From Prochlorococcus sp. AG-686-J21 (GTDB lineage: Bacteria > Cyanobacteriota > Cyanobacteriia > PCC-6307 > Cyanobiaceae), in the NCBI GenBank assembly GCA_003210285.1, contig QCVS01000012.1:1-51096 (forward strand): a stretch of DNA of 51,096 bases, in the 5' to 3' direction. Below the pieces are notes generated by a model, which did not search any database, was not told the DNA's origin, and saw nothing but the letters and a program-made list of their open reading frames with translations. Positions 26,001 through 35,674 of the stretch are shown here, one piece after another. Each line of letters opens with the position of its first letter. Position 1 is the stretch's first letter. The translations under genes were made by a program, and so were the position numbers.

Positions 26001-26625
26001 CTATATCCGAACCTACAAGCATAGTGCCTGTTGTTTCCATAGTTATGGAAATCATTATTGGTAATTCAATATTCTTATTTTTGATAACTTCTTGAGAAGC
26101 AAATAATGCTGATTTTATCTGTAATACATCTTGGCATGTTTCTATTAATAGAAGGTCAATACCTCCGTCTATTAGACCATTAATCTGTTCTTCATATGAA
26201 TCTTTTAGTTTATCAAAATTTATATGACCTAATGTTGGTAATTTTGTTGTTGGTCCAATTGAACCAGCGACAAATCTAGGAGTATTAGTAGAAGAATATA
26301 AATTTGCACATTTTTTAGCTAATTGAGCCGCTTTTTTATTGATTTCATATGCTTTGTTTGAAATATTATATTCATCTAAAACAATAGATGAAGCTCCAAA
26401 TGTATTGGTTTCAATTACATGACAACCTGCTTCAAGAAATGAGTTATGTACTTTTTCAACAATATTAGGAGATGTTAAAACTAAGTTTTCATTACAACCC
26501 TCTAATTCATCTCCACCAAAATGATGTGATGATAAGTTTAAATTTTGAAAAGAAGTACCTGTCCCACCATCAAAAATAATAATTGGTTTATCATCTCTAT
26601 TTAAATAATTTCTAAATGTAACCAT
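23062..26625 (-). CDS. metH: Cobalamin-dependent methionine synthase
   Basis: This 1187-residue MetH transfers methyl from methyltetrahydrofolate via methylcobalamin to homocysteine. Four modules follow in order: homocysteine domain with zinc Cys227, Cys293 and Cys294 (GGCCGTTPEH); pterin-binding domain (about 340-620); cap and B12-binding domain with DVHDIG, base-off His746; and the activation domain at the end (YRGARYSFGYPACP near 1140). It is close to full length. The gene follows ilvE on the same strand by 21 bp, so no B12 riboswitch can fit directly upstream. The B12 theme with cobU and cobN implies home-made cobamide. Confidence 0.97.
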   Translation of the reverse strand: MVTFRNYLNRDDKPIIIFDGGTGTSFQNLNLSSHHFGGDELEGCNENLVLTSPNIVEKVHNSFLEAGCHVIETNTFGASSIVLDEYNISNKAYEINKKAAQLAKKCANLYSSTNTPRFVAGSIGPTTKLPTLGHINFDKLKDSYEEQINGLIDGGIDLLLIETCQDVLQIKSALFASQEVIKNKNIELPIMISITMETTGTMLVGSDIASALTILEPYNIDILGLNCATGPVHMKEHIKYLAENSPFAISCIPNAGLPENIGGVAHYKLTPLELKMQLMNFIYDFNVQLIGGCCGTTPEHIKHLSSIIDEIVDKKIINKKLSTVKTNFIPSAASIYNAVPYKQDNSILIVGERLNASGSKKVRELLNEDDWDGLVSIAKQQQKENAHILDVNVDYVGRDGVKDMKEITSRLVTNINLPLMIDSTEADKMESGLKTVGGKCIINSTNYEDGDDRFNQVLNLALDYGAGIVIGTIDEDGMARTSEKKYRIAKRALIKTRSCSLADYEIFFDPLALPISTGIEEDRLNAKSTIEAISNIRKSFPDVHIILGISNISFGLSPLSRINLNSIFLDECIKSGLDSAIIAPNKILPLSKISAETKKLCLDLIYDRRKFENEICIYDPLVELTKAFQDLTISDFKKASTSNKNLTLEEKLKNHIVDGEKIGLEEQLNNALKKYKPLEIINTYLLDGMKVVGELFGSGQMQLPFVLQSAETMKFAVSVLEPHMETTDEKISNGKLLIATVKGDVHDIGKNLVDIILSNNGFDVINLGIKQDVTAIIDAQKKHNADCIAMSGLLVKSTAFMKDNLEAFNNAEINVPVILGGAALTPKFVNEDCSQIYKGKILYGKDAFTDLQFMNEFMDSKKKGNWSNENGFTNTEDIQIKLASPRSSGKDKNFNKNIKKTKNIKLIENFNRSNFVDEEEPIKAPFLGTKVLHDIEIDFDKLIFYLDKKALFSGQWQIKKNKGQSVEEYNSYLDSYANPLLEKWIDIILDKSLISPKAVYGYFSCGRKDNSIYLFDNKSHKKISEFNFPRQKSGNNLCIADFYCDLKNNEPADIFPMQAVTMGEIASEYSQELFKADKYSDYLIFHGLTVQLAEALAEYVHSLVRIECGFKSYEPTDNRDILAQKYRGARYSFGYPACPKVSDSNIQLSLLDTKRINLTMDESEQLHPEQSTTAIISLHSKAKYFSA

Positions 26626-26646
26626 ACCTTTAAAAGAAAATTTAAA

Positions 26647-27561
26647 TTAATTAATTTCAATACGTGTTATCCAATTATAATAGTCTTGAGAACGGCCTTC
26701 CGTTATTTCTATAAGCTTATTTTTCAATTTACTCATTATGGGACGATCATTATTAATATTGGTTGATTCTATTTGTTTTACAGGTGTGATTTTAGCTGCC
26801 GTACCAGTTAGAAATACTTCATCTGCAATAAATAGTTCTGTTTTATCAACAGGTCTTTCTATGACATTAATATCGAACGATTTAGCTAATTCAATAACGC
26901 TAGCTCTTGTAATTCCTTCTAGAATGTCCTGATCAACTCCTGGTGTAATCAATTCACCATTTCTTACTATAAATAAGTTCATTCCACTAGCTTCACTTAC
27001 TTTACCACTTGAATTCAATAGCAAGGCTTCGTCAAATCCTGATAAACTAGCCTCTGTTTTAGCTAATGAACTTGTAATATAAGCACCACTAATTTTTCCT
27101 CTTAAAGGTAGAGATCTATCTTCTTGTCTTGTCCAACTACTCATCCTGCAAGACACACCATCTGGAGATAAATAGTCTCCAAGTTCAATACAATAAATAA
27201 AGAAATCCGTTTCTATATTATGTAATCTTGGAGCTATACCTAAATCACTGGTATAAACAAAAGGCCTTATATAGATCGGTTTTGTGGGCTTATTTTTTTT
27301 TAAAATTGTTTTTATTGCATTGAAAATATAATCTTCAGATATTTCTGTTAAAAGCAATCTTGCACTTTGAGATAACCTTTTAATATGTTTATCTGTTCTA
27401 AATAAAAGAAATTCATCTTTATTAGCTGGATTTGGAATAGCTCTCATTCCCCCAAAGGCTGCTGTTCCATAATGAAGTGCATGAGTTGCTATTGACACTT
27501 TTGCATCTTTAAAGGGTATACACTTACCTTCAAACCATGCATATGGAAGAAATTCTTGCAT
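26647..27561 (-). CDS. ilvE: Branched-chain amino acid aminotransferase
   Basis: This 304-residue fold-IV PLP enzyme moves amino groups to and from Leu, Ile and Val. The start segment FEGKCIPFKDAKVSIATHA is typical, and GKISGAYITSSLAKTEA holds the PLP lysine (near 150-165). Further marks are SEASGMNLFIV and ILEGITRASVIELA. Length is normal (about 300). The 21-bp gap to metH implies a shared transcript. It diverges from cobN across about 70 bp. Confidence 0.96.
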   Translation of the reverse strand: MQEFLPYAWFEGKCIPFKDAKVSIATHALHYGTAAFGGMRAIPNPANKDEFLLFRTDKHIKRLSQSARLLLTEISEDYIFNAIKTILKKNKPTKPIYIRPFVYTSDLGIAPRLHNIETDFFIYCIELGDYLSPDGVSCRMSSWTRQEDRSLPLRGKISGAYITSSLAKTEASLSGFDEALLLNSSGKVSEASGMNLFIVRNGELITPGVDQDILEGITRASVIELAKSFDINVIERPVDKTELFIADEVFLTGTAAKITPVKQIESTNINNDRPIMSKLKNKLIEITEGRSQDYYNWITRIEIN

Positions 27562-27632
27562 ATTTAATTTTAGAAATGAGTTAAAATTGTTCTAACTTAC
27601 TTAAGTATTCTAAACCTAATTGTTATATTTAA

Positions 27633-30600
27633 ATGCATAGGATATTAAATATTGCTGGAAATGAAAATAATAACGTTGATTTAATAGAACATCCAAAAGC
27701 TGATTTCATATTTATCACTAGCGTAAAAGCTGATATTAATATAATTTCAGATTTAATTGATGATAAGGAATTTAATTTATTCAAAGATAATTTTAGAGCG
27801 TTAGAAATTTCTAACCTAAACACATTCGCACAAATAGATAACTATATTCTAAAAACAATAAATTATGCCAAAATTGTTGTTTTAAGATTGTTTGGTGATA
27901 AGGGGACATGGAGTTATGGAGTTGAACAATTAATAAAATGGCAAGATTTAAATATTAATAAAACTCTTTTAATTCTTTCTGGGACGGACGAAGAAGATTT
28001 ATCACTAAATGAATTAAGTAGCGTTGATTTAGATATATCATTACAAATTAGTAAACTTCTTAGATCAGGAGGCAAGGAAAACTATCGAAGATTTCTTCAT
28101 TGTTTGACTTACCTAGCATCTAATGAAACTAATATTCCACAAAAATATACATCTAACGTTTGTTATCCAGATCCTTATCAATATGATTGGAAAAATGAAG
28201 AAGGAATGAAAGTTGGAATCATTTCTTATAAATCATTGTTTTTAGCAAACGAAATCCAATTATCAAATGAATTAATATCTCAACTAAGGTGTAATGGTTT
28301 GTCACCTAAAACAGTATTTATTTCAACTTTAAAAAATTATGATGTTCAGAAGGCATTGATTGATCTTTTTAAAAAAGAAAATATAAAATTACTAATAACT
28401 ACCACCTCTTTTTCTTCCTCGCTTAACAGTTGTAATGGAAATATAGATAATAATTTAAACATCTTTAAATCATTAAATCTTCCAATCCTTCAAATACTCT
28501 CTTCTAATAAATCCAGAAAGGATTGGTTGTATTCATCAACTGGAATGAATTCAACAGATTTATTAATGCAAATAATAATTCCAGAATTTGATGGTCGAAT
28601 TACGACAAAACCTTGTGCTTTTAAAGAGGTTAAATCTATAAATAAAACCTTATGTAGCAAAATTACAAGTTACAAAGTTGATATTGGAAATATTAAATGG
28701 ATAACAAAACTTACTTCTAATTATGTAAAATTAAAAAATTTAAATAATTTCGATAAAAAGATATCATTAATAATTGCAAATTATCCTGTAAAAAATGGAA
28801 GAATTGGAAATGGCGTAGGTTTAAATACTCCTCAGTCTGTTCTTAATATTCTTTATTGGTTAAAAGAGGAAGGTTATGATCTTGGTTCTGGAGAATTACC
28901 TAAAAATTCTTCAGAACTTATGTCGTTACTTATAAAAACTAGAACAAATGATATTGAATCACAAAATAATGAACCTCTGGATTTTTTATCATTAAACGAA
29001 TACTTAAAATATTGGAACCAATTATCTCTTCATCCAAAAAATCTTATCGTTGATAGATGGGGTATTCCATCTGAATCTATAGATTTAGAAAAAAAAGGGT
29101 TTTCGATAAATGGTCTTTTATTTGGAAAAATATGTTTATTAATTCAACCTCAAAGAGGTTACGATATTGAATCTAATAAAGATATACATTCTCCAGATCT
29201 TCCACCTCCTCATCGATATATAGCTCAATATCATTGGCTTGAATGTAAATTTGACTCAAATGCTATTTGTCATGTAGGTAAACATGGCACCGTTGAATGG
29301 TTACCAGGAAAATCTATAGGACTTAGTGATGAATGTTTCCCGAGTATTATTTGTCCACCGATTCCAAATATATATCCATTTATTGTTAATGACCCAGGAG
29401 AAGGATCACAAGCAAAAAGAAGAACTCATGCAACTATAATTGATCATCTTACGCCTCCTTTAGATAAATCTGATTTATATGGAAAACTTTCTATTTTAGA
29501 ACAATGTTTAGACGAATACTATGAAGCTAAGTTATTAAATTCAAAGCGAATAAACATAATTGAAAAATCTATTTTAGAAATTATAAAAAATGATTTTAAA
29601 GATATTATATTTATTGACGAATTAAATAAAATTGAAAAAATTGACTCATATTTATGCGAACTAAAAGAATCACAAATAAGAACTGGTCTTCACATTTTTG
29701 GAAGCAGACAAAAATTAATAAATGAAATAAATTTAATCTTAAGCATTGCAAGAGTTCCGACCTCCAAACGTTGTGGGATAGTCCAATACATCTCTTCAAA
29801 TCTTAATTTAGATTTAGATCCATGGACTAGTAATTATGAACAAGTTCTTAGTGATAATGATAGGGAAATTATTAGTAATTATTCAAAAGATAATATTAAT
29901 AACTTTAGAAGAGCAATAGAATTTATAGAAAATCAAGCAAAATATTTAATTTATCATTATTTTTACAAAAATTATTTAACTATAAATGAATTAAAAACAC
30001 TAGAAAATAAAAAAATATTATTATTTTTTAAATTGGATAAAAAACATAAAGATTATTTTTATCTAATTCATAAAGAGATATTAGAACCTATAGTTAAATC
30101 TTCCATTAATGAAAAGGCTTCATTTATAAATGCCTTAAATGGAATATATGTAAATAGCGGACCCTCTGGAGCTCCAACAAGAGGGAAAACTGAGGTTCTT
30201 CCTACTGGTAAAAATTTTTTTTCAGTGGACTCCAGAGGCTTACCTACAGAATCAGCATGGATTGTTGGATGTCAATCAGCTTCTCAAATAATCGATTTAT
30301 ATAAACAAGATCATGGACAAGATCTTAAAAATATAGCTATTTCTGTATGGGCTACATCTACTATGAGAAACGGAGGGGAGGATATTTGTCAAATATTGTA
30401 TTTACTAGGCGTAAAACCAATTTGGGATGGCCCTTCTAGAAGAGTCATCGATATAGAAATAATTCCTTTAAGTATTCTTAATAGGCCAAGAGTTGATGTT
30501 ACTTTAAGAATTTCTGGAATGTTTAGAGATGCATTTCCTCAATTAATATCTTTAGTTTATAAAGCTATTAAAATAATTTCTCAACTTGACGAAGATATAA

Positions 30601-31370
30601 AATTAAATCCAATTTCTGCATCTTATAAAAACCAAGGTTCTGTAAATCGAATATTTGGTTCTGCACCTGGATCTTATGGCGCTGGTTTACAAGAACTAAT
30701 ATCTAATTCTAATTGGGATAATATTAATGATTTTGCAAATTCATATTTAAACTGGAGTAAGTGGATATATTCTGACGGAAATGAACCTATAGAAAACAAA
30801 AAAGAATTAGAACATGCACTTAAAAATGTTCAAGTAGTTATTCATAATCAAGATAACAGAGAACATGATATTTTAGATTCTGATGATTATTATCAATTTC
30901 AAGGAGGATTATCATCAGCAATAAAAAAATTACAAGGCAAATTTCCCGAAATATATCATGGTGATTTATCTAAATATCGTTTATCTAAAATAAATAAATT
31001 AAGCCATGAAATAAATAAGGTTGTTAGGACAAGAGTGCTTAATCCAAAATGGATTGATGGTATGAAGGAAAATGGATATAAAGGTGCTTTTGAGTTTTCT
31101 GCAACCCTTGATTATTTATATGCTTATGATGCAACAACAGAGCTTGTATCTGATTGGTGTTATACCCAAATCTATGACTCATGGATATGTGATGAGACCC
31201 TTAAAAAGTTTTTTATCGAGAATAATCCATGGGCTTTAAGAGATTTATCCCAAAGATTTATTGAGATTATTAATAGACAAATGTGGAATGATCATACTCC
31301 AGAAATATTAGAAAATTTAAAAAATATTGTTAATATTGCTGATGCCAAAATTGAGAAAAATGAATACTAG
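27633..31370 (+). CDS. cobN: Cobaltochelatase subunit CobN
   Basis: This is the 1245-residue large subunit of the aerobic-type cobalt chelatase, which inserts cobalt into the corrin ring, working with AAA partners. Conserved family parts include YPVKNGRIGNGVGLNTPQS (about 385-405), CHVGKHGTVEWLPGKSIGLS (about 545-565), NDPGEGSQAKRRTHAT (about 585-600), GPSGAPTRGKTEVLPTGKNF (about 845-865) and SATLDYLYAYDATTE. It could be a ChlH relative, but the sequence is the CobN branch, and magnesium chelatase ChlH would be expected elsewhere. ATG at 27633 lies about 70 bp from divergent ilvE; the end is one base from the PHP gene. Confidence 0.92.
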   Translation: MHRILNIAGNENNNVDLIEHPKADFIFITSVKADINIISDLIDDKEFNLFKDNFRALEISNLNTFAQIDNYILKTINYAKIVVLRLFGDKGTWSYGVEQLIKWQDLNINKTLLILSGTDEEDLSLNELSSVDLDISLQISKLLRSGGKENYRRFLHCLTYLASNETNIPQKYTSNVCYPDPYQYDWKNEEGMKVGIISYKSLFLANEIQLSNELISQLRCNGLSPKTVFISTLKNYDVQKALIDLFKKENIKLLITTTSFSSSLNSCNGNIDNNLNIFKSLNLPILQILSSNKSRKDWLYSSTGMNSTDLLMQIIIPEFDGRITTKPCAFKEVKSINKTLCSKITSYKVDIGNIKWITKLTSNYVKLKNLNNFDKKISLIIANYPVKNGRIGNGVGLNTPQSVLNILYWLKEEGYDLGSGELPKNSSELMSLLIKTRTNDIESQNNEPLDFLSLNEYLKYWNQLSLHPKNLIVDRWGIPSESIDLEKKGFSINGLLFGKICLLIQPQRGYDIESNKDIHSPDLPPPHRYIAQYHWLECKFDSNAICHVGKHGTVEWLPGKSIGLSDECFPSIICPPIPNIYPFIVNDPGEGSQAKRRTHATIIDHLTPPLDKSDLYGKLSILEQCLDEYYEAKLLNSKRINIIEKSILEIIKNDFKDIIFIDELNKIEKIDSYLCELKESQIRTGLHIFGSRQKLINEINLILSIARVPTSKRCGIVQYISSNLNLDLDPWTSNYEQVLSDNDREIISNYSKDNINNFRRAIEFIENQAKYLIYHYFYKNYLTINELKTLENKKILLFFKLDKKHKDYFYLIHKEILEPIVKSSINEKASFINALNGIYVNSGPSGAPTRGKTEVLPTGKNFFSVDSRGLPTESAWIVGCQSASQIIDLYKQDHGQDLKNIAISVWATSTMRNGGEDICQILYLLGVKPIWDGPSRRVIDIEIIPLSILNRPRVDVTLRISGMFRDAFPQLISLVYKAIKIISQLDEDIKLNPISASYKNQGSVNRIFGSAPGSYGAGLQELISNSNWDNINDFANSYLNWSKWIYSDGNEPIENKKELEHALKNVQVVIHNQDNREHDILDSDDYYQFQGGLSSAIKKLQGKFPEIYHGDLSKYRLSKINKLSHEINKVVRTRVLNPKWIDGMKENGYKGAFEFSATLDYLYAYDATTELVSDWCYTQIYDSWICDETLKKFFIENNPWALRDLSQRFIEIINRQMWNDHTPEILENLKNIVNIADAKIEKNEY

Positions 31371-31371
31371 T

Positions 31372-32019
31372 TTATCGGCCCAATAATGAATATCCATGAC
31401 TATCTGTTCCACAAGTTTTTAGCATATCAAGGCTTTCTGTTAGTTTATTTATCTCTGAACATACAAAATCACTTGCTTGCCATCTTTCCTTTAAATCATA
31501 ATCGTACCAAACTTCAATCCCATCAACTCGTTGCTTATTAGCTTCAGGGATAAGTTTATAAAAAGGAATTCTGTACCTCGCTGGATGTGCAAGAAAAGAT
31601 AAACCTCCTGCCAATCTGATTGCCTTTGTTACTGAATTGATATGTAAATCATTCCCAATTGGGGACTCACCTTGAATATAAGGTGTTAAATGAGTACTTT
31701 TTATATTTATTCCTAATCCAATAACATGAACTAAGCATCCTAGCAGTAAACAATTTATTTCAATTCCAGAAATCAGGTTAAAAGAATCTGTGGGATATTT
31801 TTCAAGTATATTATTACGTTCAATAAAATCATGTGCTTTAACAGTGTGATGATCTGTTATAGATATAAATTTTAGTTTATTTATAAAGGCTTGATCTAAT
31901 AATTGCTCTGGATCAAAGCTACCATCGCTAAATTTCGTATGACAATGAAAATTCACTACATCTGGACAGCTTTCTCTATTTATATTTTCTGTTATTTTTA
32001 TTAAATCTTGCTTATCCAT
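31372..32019 (-). CDS. PHP-domain phosphoesterase (TrpH-like)
   Basis: This protein has PHP-type metal motifs: FHCHTKFSDGS near the start, then ITDHHT, FLAHPARY and GTDSHGY. These His and Asp residues bind the catalytic metals in the TrpH/RNase AM branch (5'-3' nuclease or nucleotide phosphatase). I chose ATG 32019, which overlaps the hemJ stop by eight bases (ATGGATAA); an upstream ATG at 32076 would extend it by 19 residues within hemJ. The protein is 215 residues long, shorter than the usual 270-290. The substrate is unknown. Confidence 0.85.
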   Translation of the reverse strand: MDKQDLIKITENINRESCPDVVNFHCHTKFSDGSFDPEQLLDQAFINKLKFISITDHHTVKAHDFIERNNILEKYPTDSFNLISGIEINCLLLGCLVHVIGLGINIKSTHLTPYIQGESPIGNDLHINSVTKAIRLAGGLSFLAHPARYRIPFYKLIPEANKQRVDGIEVWYDYDLKERWQASDFVCSEINKLTESLDMLKTCGTDSHGYSLLGR

Positions 32020-32611
32020 TCTTAAGAGATTCTTCATGTTTTCTTCTGATCTTTGCATATAATTGAATAGATACAAGCATAAATATTATTAGTCCAAATA
32101 CACTCCATGTCGCAATACTGGTAGGAAAATTATTTTTAAAAATAACTAATAGGACAATTATAAATAATAATAATGTAGGTAATTCATTTAATAATCTAAG
32201 GTTTTTTGCAGATATTTTTGAAGTGCCATTTTGTAAAGAGTTCATTATTTTATAACAATAAACATGATAAATAACTAAGCCCAAAACAAATGTAATTTTT
32301 ATCTGAAGCCATTTTTCACTTAGCCATCCAGGTTGCATAATTACTAAACAGATAGCCATACTTAAAGCCAGTATCATTCCTGGTGTAGTAATTATATTTG
32401 CAAGCCTTTTTTCCATTAAGGAATATTGATCATTAAAAGCAATCTTCAGATCATCTTGCATGGTTCTTGACTCTTCATGATAGATAAAAAGCCTGACTAA
32501 ATAAAAAAGGCCAGAAAACCATACAATTACACCAATGATATGAAGAGACTTAAACCATAAATATGCTTCAGATGACAAATTAATAAAATATAATTTATAA
32601 ACTATTACCAA
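32012..32611 (-). CDS. hemJ: Protoporphyrinogen oxidase HemJ
   Basis: This 199-residue UPF0093/HemJ membrane protein makes protoporphyrin IX in many cyanobacteria. Five or so helices lie at about 18-41, 73-92, 105-124, 147-164 and 170-188. The characteristic first helix FKSLHIIGVIVWFSGLFYLV includes His24, probably a heme ligand by family analogy. It is followed by the PHP gene with an eight-base overlap (if started at 32019). It supplies precursors for both heme and chlorophyll. Confidence 0.9.
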   Translation of the reverse strand: MVIVYKLYFINLSSEAYLWFKSLHIIGVIVWFSGLFYLVRLFIYHEESRTMQDDLKIAFNDQYSLMEKRLANIITTPGMILALSMAICLVIMQPGWLSEKWLQIKITFVLGLVIYHVYCYKIMNSLQNGTSKISAKNLRLLNELPTLLLFIIVLLVIFKNNFPTSIATWSVFGLIIFMLVSIQLYAKIRRKHEESLKNG

Positions 32612-32666
32612 TATAAATACTTATTTAATATTGACTAATTTTAAATATATAAAAATTAATCAATAT

Positions 32667-34637
32667 TTATAACTCATTAAAATAATTATAAATATCATTT
32701 GCTGAATGTTCACCAAGACCTTTAACTTTTGAAAGTTCCTCTTTGCTTGCAATTCTAATTGCATCTATTGAATTAAAATGGTCAAGCAAATCTTTAATAC
32801 GTAAAGGTCCTAAACCTGGTATTTGAGATAATTGAGATCTATTCATTCGAGAAGATCTTTTATTTCTATGAAATGATAATGCAAATCTATGTGCTTCATC
32901 TCTTACTCTGCGAAGTAATAGAAGCCCTTTTTGATTTTGATCTGTATCAAGGGAATTTGAGAAGCCAGGTATGAATATTTCTTCATTTTTTTTCGCTAAA
33001 GAACATATACTAACTTCTTCTTGTAGATCTAATTCTGTTAAGGCCTTCAATGCTGCATTTAATTGTCCTTTTCCACCATCAATCATAATCAAATCTGGCC
33101 AATCTGTTAGAAGATCATTTTCTAATGCACTTTTTTTCTTATCTTGTAAAGAACTAATTTCTCCACCATCAATTTTAAATTTTGACCATTTTTTAAATCT
33201 TCTATATATGACCTCATAAATTGAGGCATAATCATCGCTATGTCCAATAAATATATTGGGATCTTTAATCTTGTATTTTCTATAATTTTGTTTTGATGGA
33301 ATACCATCTATAAAGACTACTTGTGATGCTACAGGGTCTGTTCCTTGAATATGACTAATATCATATCCTTCAATTCTTCTAGGCTGGTTAGTTAATTCAA
33401 GTATTTGAGTTAAGTCTTCTATTGCAGATTCATTATCTTGAATTCCATTTAATATCCTATCTAATTCTAATTTTGCATTTTTTAAAACCATTTCAACGGT
33501 TTCAAACTTTTTATTTCTTTTTGGGTTAATTAACTTAACCTTTTTCTTACTTAATTCACTTAACCATTCTTCAATTGTTTTATGTTTTTGAAGATTAAAT
33601 TGCAATAAAATTTCTGATGGTATTTCAACTCCTTCAACATTAATGTAGTGCTCTTCTAATACTCTTTGTAATATCTCTTTCTCATCCTTATTATTAATTT
33701 TTTGTGTATATCCAATCCTTCCTATCAATTTACCAGACCTCATTTGAAAAATTTGAATACTAGAGACGTTATTTTCAGAAACAATGCCAAAAATATCTCT
33801 ATTAATTGAAGAGTCTGGTATCGATATTTTTTGAGATTCGGTTAATAATTTTAAACCTAAAATTTGATCTCTTATTTTAGCAGCATTTTCAAATTCTAAA
33901 TCATTAGAATACTGATTCATCTTTCGTTCTAAAAAAACTTCTAAATCATCGTTCCTTCCCTGAAAAATCATAGATACTTGCTTCATAGTTTTTTTATAAT
34001 CTTCTGAGGATATTATTTCTTGACAAACACCTGGACATCTCCCAATTGAATAATTTAAGCAAGTTCTATCTTTATATACTGGACGAGGTCTTTGTCTTAA
34101 TGGAAATATTTTTTTAATGATAAATAATGTTTTTCTTAATAATCCAACATCAACATAAGGTCCATAATATCTATCAAAATTATTTCTATTTCTCCTTTTT
34201 CGTGTTATAAAAATTCTTGGATATTGTTCACTCCATGTAATGCAAAGATATGGATATTTTTTATCATCTTTTAATAAAATATTAAAATATGGTTTATTAG
34301 TTTTAATTAAATTTGATTCTAAATTTAATGCTTCATACTCACTATCTGTAACTATAATTTCAATTTCAGTTATTTGTCTAACCATTAAACTTAATCTAGG
34401 TGAAAGTTCAGCATAATTATTAAAATAACTACTGACCCTGTTTCTTAGTGTTTTAGATTTGCCTATATAAAGTAAGTTATTATCTATATCTTTAAATAGA
34501 TAACAACCAGAAGACTTAGGTATTTCAGATAGTCTTGATTTTAATAATTCCTTATTTTTAATAAGTTTATATTCAATTTTAAAATTATATTTTTTATCTA
34601 ATACTTTAGTAGAAACATTAGTTGAAGGATTATTCAT
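32667..34637 (-). CDS. uvrC: Excinuclease ABC subunit UvrC
   Basis: This 656-residue nucleotide-excision repair nuclease is of normal length. It has an N-terminal GIY-YIG domain (about 35-120, GCYLFKDIDNNLLYIGKSK), a UVR motif (about 235-270, DLEFENAAKIRDQI), an RNase H-like C-terminal nuclease (about 420-570, RIEGYDISHIQGTDPVAS) and tandem helix-hairpin-helix motifs (about 600-655, IPGLGPLRIKDLL). It works with UvrA and UvrB to cut on both sides of bulky lesions such as UV dimers. Cys residues before the UVR region (RTCLNYSIGRCPGVC) match the known Fe-S cluster position. Confidence 0.97.
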   Translation of the reverse strand: MNNPSTNVSTKVLDKKYNFKIEYKLIKNKELLKSRLSEIPKSSGCYLFKDIDNNLLYIGKSKTLRNRVSSYFNNYAELSPRLSLMVRQITEIEIIVTDSEYEALNLESNLIKTNKPYFNILLKDDKKYPYLCITWSEQYPRIFITRKRRNRNNFDRYYGPYVDVGLLRKTLFIIKKIFPLRQRPRPVYKDRTCLNYSIGRCPGVCQEIISSEDYKKTMKQVSMIFQGRNDDLEVFLERKMNQYSNDLEFENAAKIRDQILGLKLLTESQKISIPDSSINRDIFGIVSENNVSSIQIFQMRSGKLIGRIGYTQKINNKDEKEILQRVLEEHYINVEGVEIPSEILLQFNLQKHKTIEEWLSELSKKKVKLINPKRNKKFETVEMVLKNAKLELDRILNGIQDNESAIEDLTQILELTNQPRRIEGYDISHIQGTDPVASQVVFIDGIPSKQNYRKYKIKDPNIFIGHSDDYASIYEVIYRRFKKWSKFKIDGGEISSLQDKKKSALENDLLTDWPDLIMIDGGKGQLNAALKALTELDLQEEVSICSLAKKNEEIFIPGFSNSLDTDQNQKGLLLLRRVRDEAHRFALSFHRNKRSSRMNRSQLSQIPGLGPLRIKDLLDHFNSIDAIRIASKEELSKVKGLGEHSANDIYNYFNEL

Positions 34638-34646
34638 CTATAATTT

Positions 34647-35135
34647 CTAACCCCCATAATTCCATCCCGTGCTATTTAAATTTAATGAGTCAACATCATT
34701 ATTTAAATATGCAGATAAAACCTCACCAACAAATACTGTATGATCACCATACATAACATTACCTACAACTTTACATTCGACACCACCAACACTATCAACC
34801 AATATAGGTAAACCAAATTCTCCTAAATTAAATTCTACAGATTCAAATCTTCCTCCAAGGGCTTTTTGTGGTTTAAAAAAAACGGCGGCTAAATCCTTTT
34901 GATCACTTTTCAGAACATTTAAAGAAAACTTTCCAGTGTTTTTAATTATTTCATGACTTGATCCTTCAGCTCTAACAGCCATAACAACTAGGGGAGGGGT
35001 AAAAGAACCTTGTGTAACCCAACTAGCAGTAAACCCATTAACTTCATTTTTCTCATCATCTTTTACTCCACAAATAAACAATCCATGTGGGATTTTCCTT
35101 AATAAAATTTTTTTGGCTTCAAGATTTAATGTCAT
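34647..35135 (-). CDS. Flavin reductase-like FMN-binding protein
   Basis: This 162-residue protein is of the flavin reductase/split-barrel fold. It carries HGLFICG, NGFTASWVTQGSFTPPLV (substrate and FMN region) and FSLNVL; the C-terminal GDHTVFVGEVL matches the family. The partner and electron donor are unknown; similar domains occur at the end of flavodiiron proteins. ATG 35135 is preferred because the upstream stretch (35168-35136) is basic and unlike the family. The start of coaD is about 60 bp from it on the other strand. Confidence 0.85.
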   Translation of the reverse strand: MTLNLEAKKILLRKIPHGLFICGVKDDEKNEVNGFTASWVTQGSFTPPLVVMAVRAEGSSHEIIKNTGKFSLNVLKSDQKDLAAVFFKPQKALGGRFESVEFNLGEFGLPILVDSVGGVECKVVGNVMYGDHTVFVGEVLSAYLNNDVDSLNLNSTGWNYGG

Positions 35136-35194
35136 AATTAATTTAACTAATACTCTTATTTTAACCAAATATACTTTCTAATCATAATTAAATT

Positions 35195-35674
35195 ATGAAA
35201 ATACTTTACCCTGGTACATTTGATCCTTTAACAAATGGACATCTAGATTTAATACAACGAGCTGAAAAATTATTTGGAAATGTTGTTGTTGCTATTTTGG
35301 AAAATACTAATAAAAAACCAACCTTTGATCTTAGTAAGAGAATAGAACAAATAAACAATTCTACATCTCATCTATTAAACATTAGTGTTATTACCTACGA
35401 GGGGCTCACAGTAGATTGTGCAAAAGACGTTAACGCAAATCTAATCTTAAGAGGACTAAGAGCTATGAGTGATTTTGAATATGAACTTCAAATAGCACAT
35501 ACAAATAAATCTCTTAATAGTGAAATAGAAACTATTTTCCTTTCTACTAATACAAACTTTAGTTTTTTAAGTAGTTCCTTGGTTAAAGAAGTTGCTAAAT
35601 TTGGAGGTGAAATAAGCCATATGGTACCTGGTTCTGTAGAAAGAGATCTAAAGGAATATTTCCAAAAAGATTAA
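35195..35674 (+). CDS. coaD: Phosphopantetheine adenylyltransferase
   Basis: This 159-residue enzyme couples 4'-phosphopantetheine to ATP, the next-to-last step of coenzyme A synthesis. The nucleotidyltransferase signature [16 protein letters not shown] (T/HxGH) is at residues 5-20, and [17 protein letters not shown] is at the C-terminal part. The length is standard. Its stop shares TTAA with the converging dacB stop. It diverges from the flavin reductase gene. Confidence 0.96.
   Translation: MKILYPGTFDPLTNGHLDLIQRAEKLFGNVVVAILENTNKKPTFDLSKRIEQINNSTSHLLNISVITYEGLTVDCAKDVNANLILRGLRAMSDFEYELQIAHTNKSLNSEIETIFLSTNTNFSFLSSSLVKEVAKFGGEISHMVPGSVERDLKEYFQKD

Noticed and set aside
26626-26646. Cobalamin riboswitch ahead of metH
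   Set aside because: The gap is 21 bp, far too small, and no B12-box pattern is visible.
32020-32076. Longer start for the PHP gene at 32076
   Set aside because: The extra residues lie within hemJ and precede the family core; the ATGGATAA overlap is a typical coupled start.
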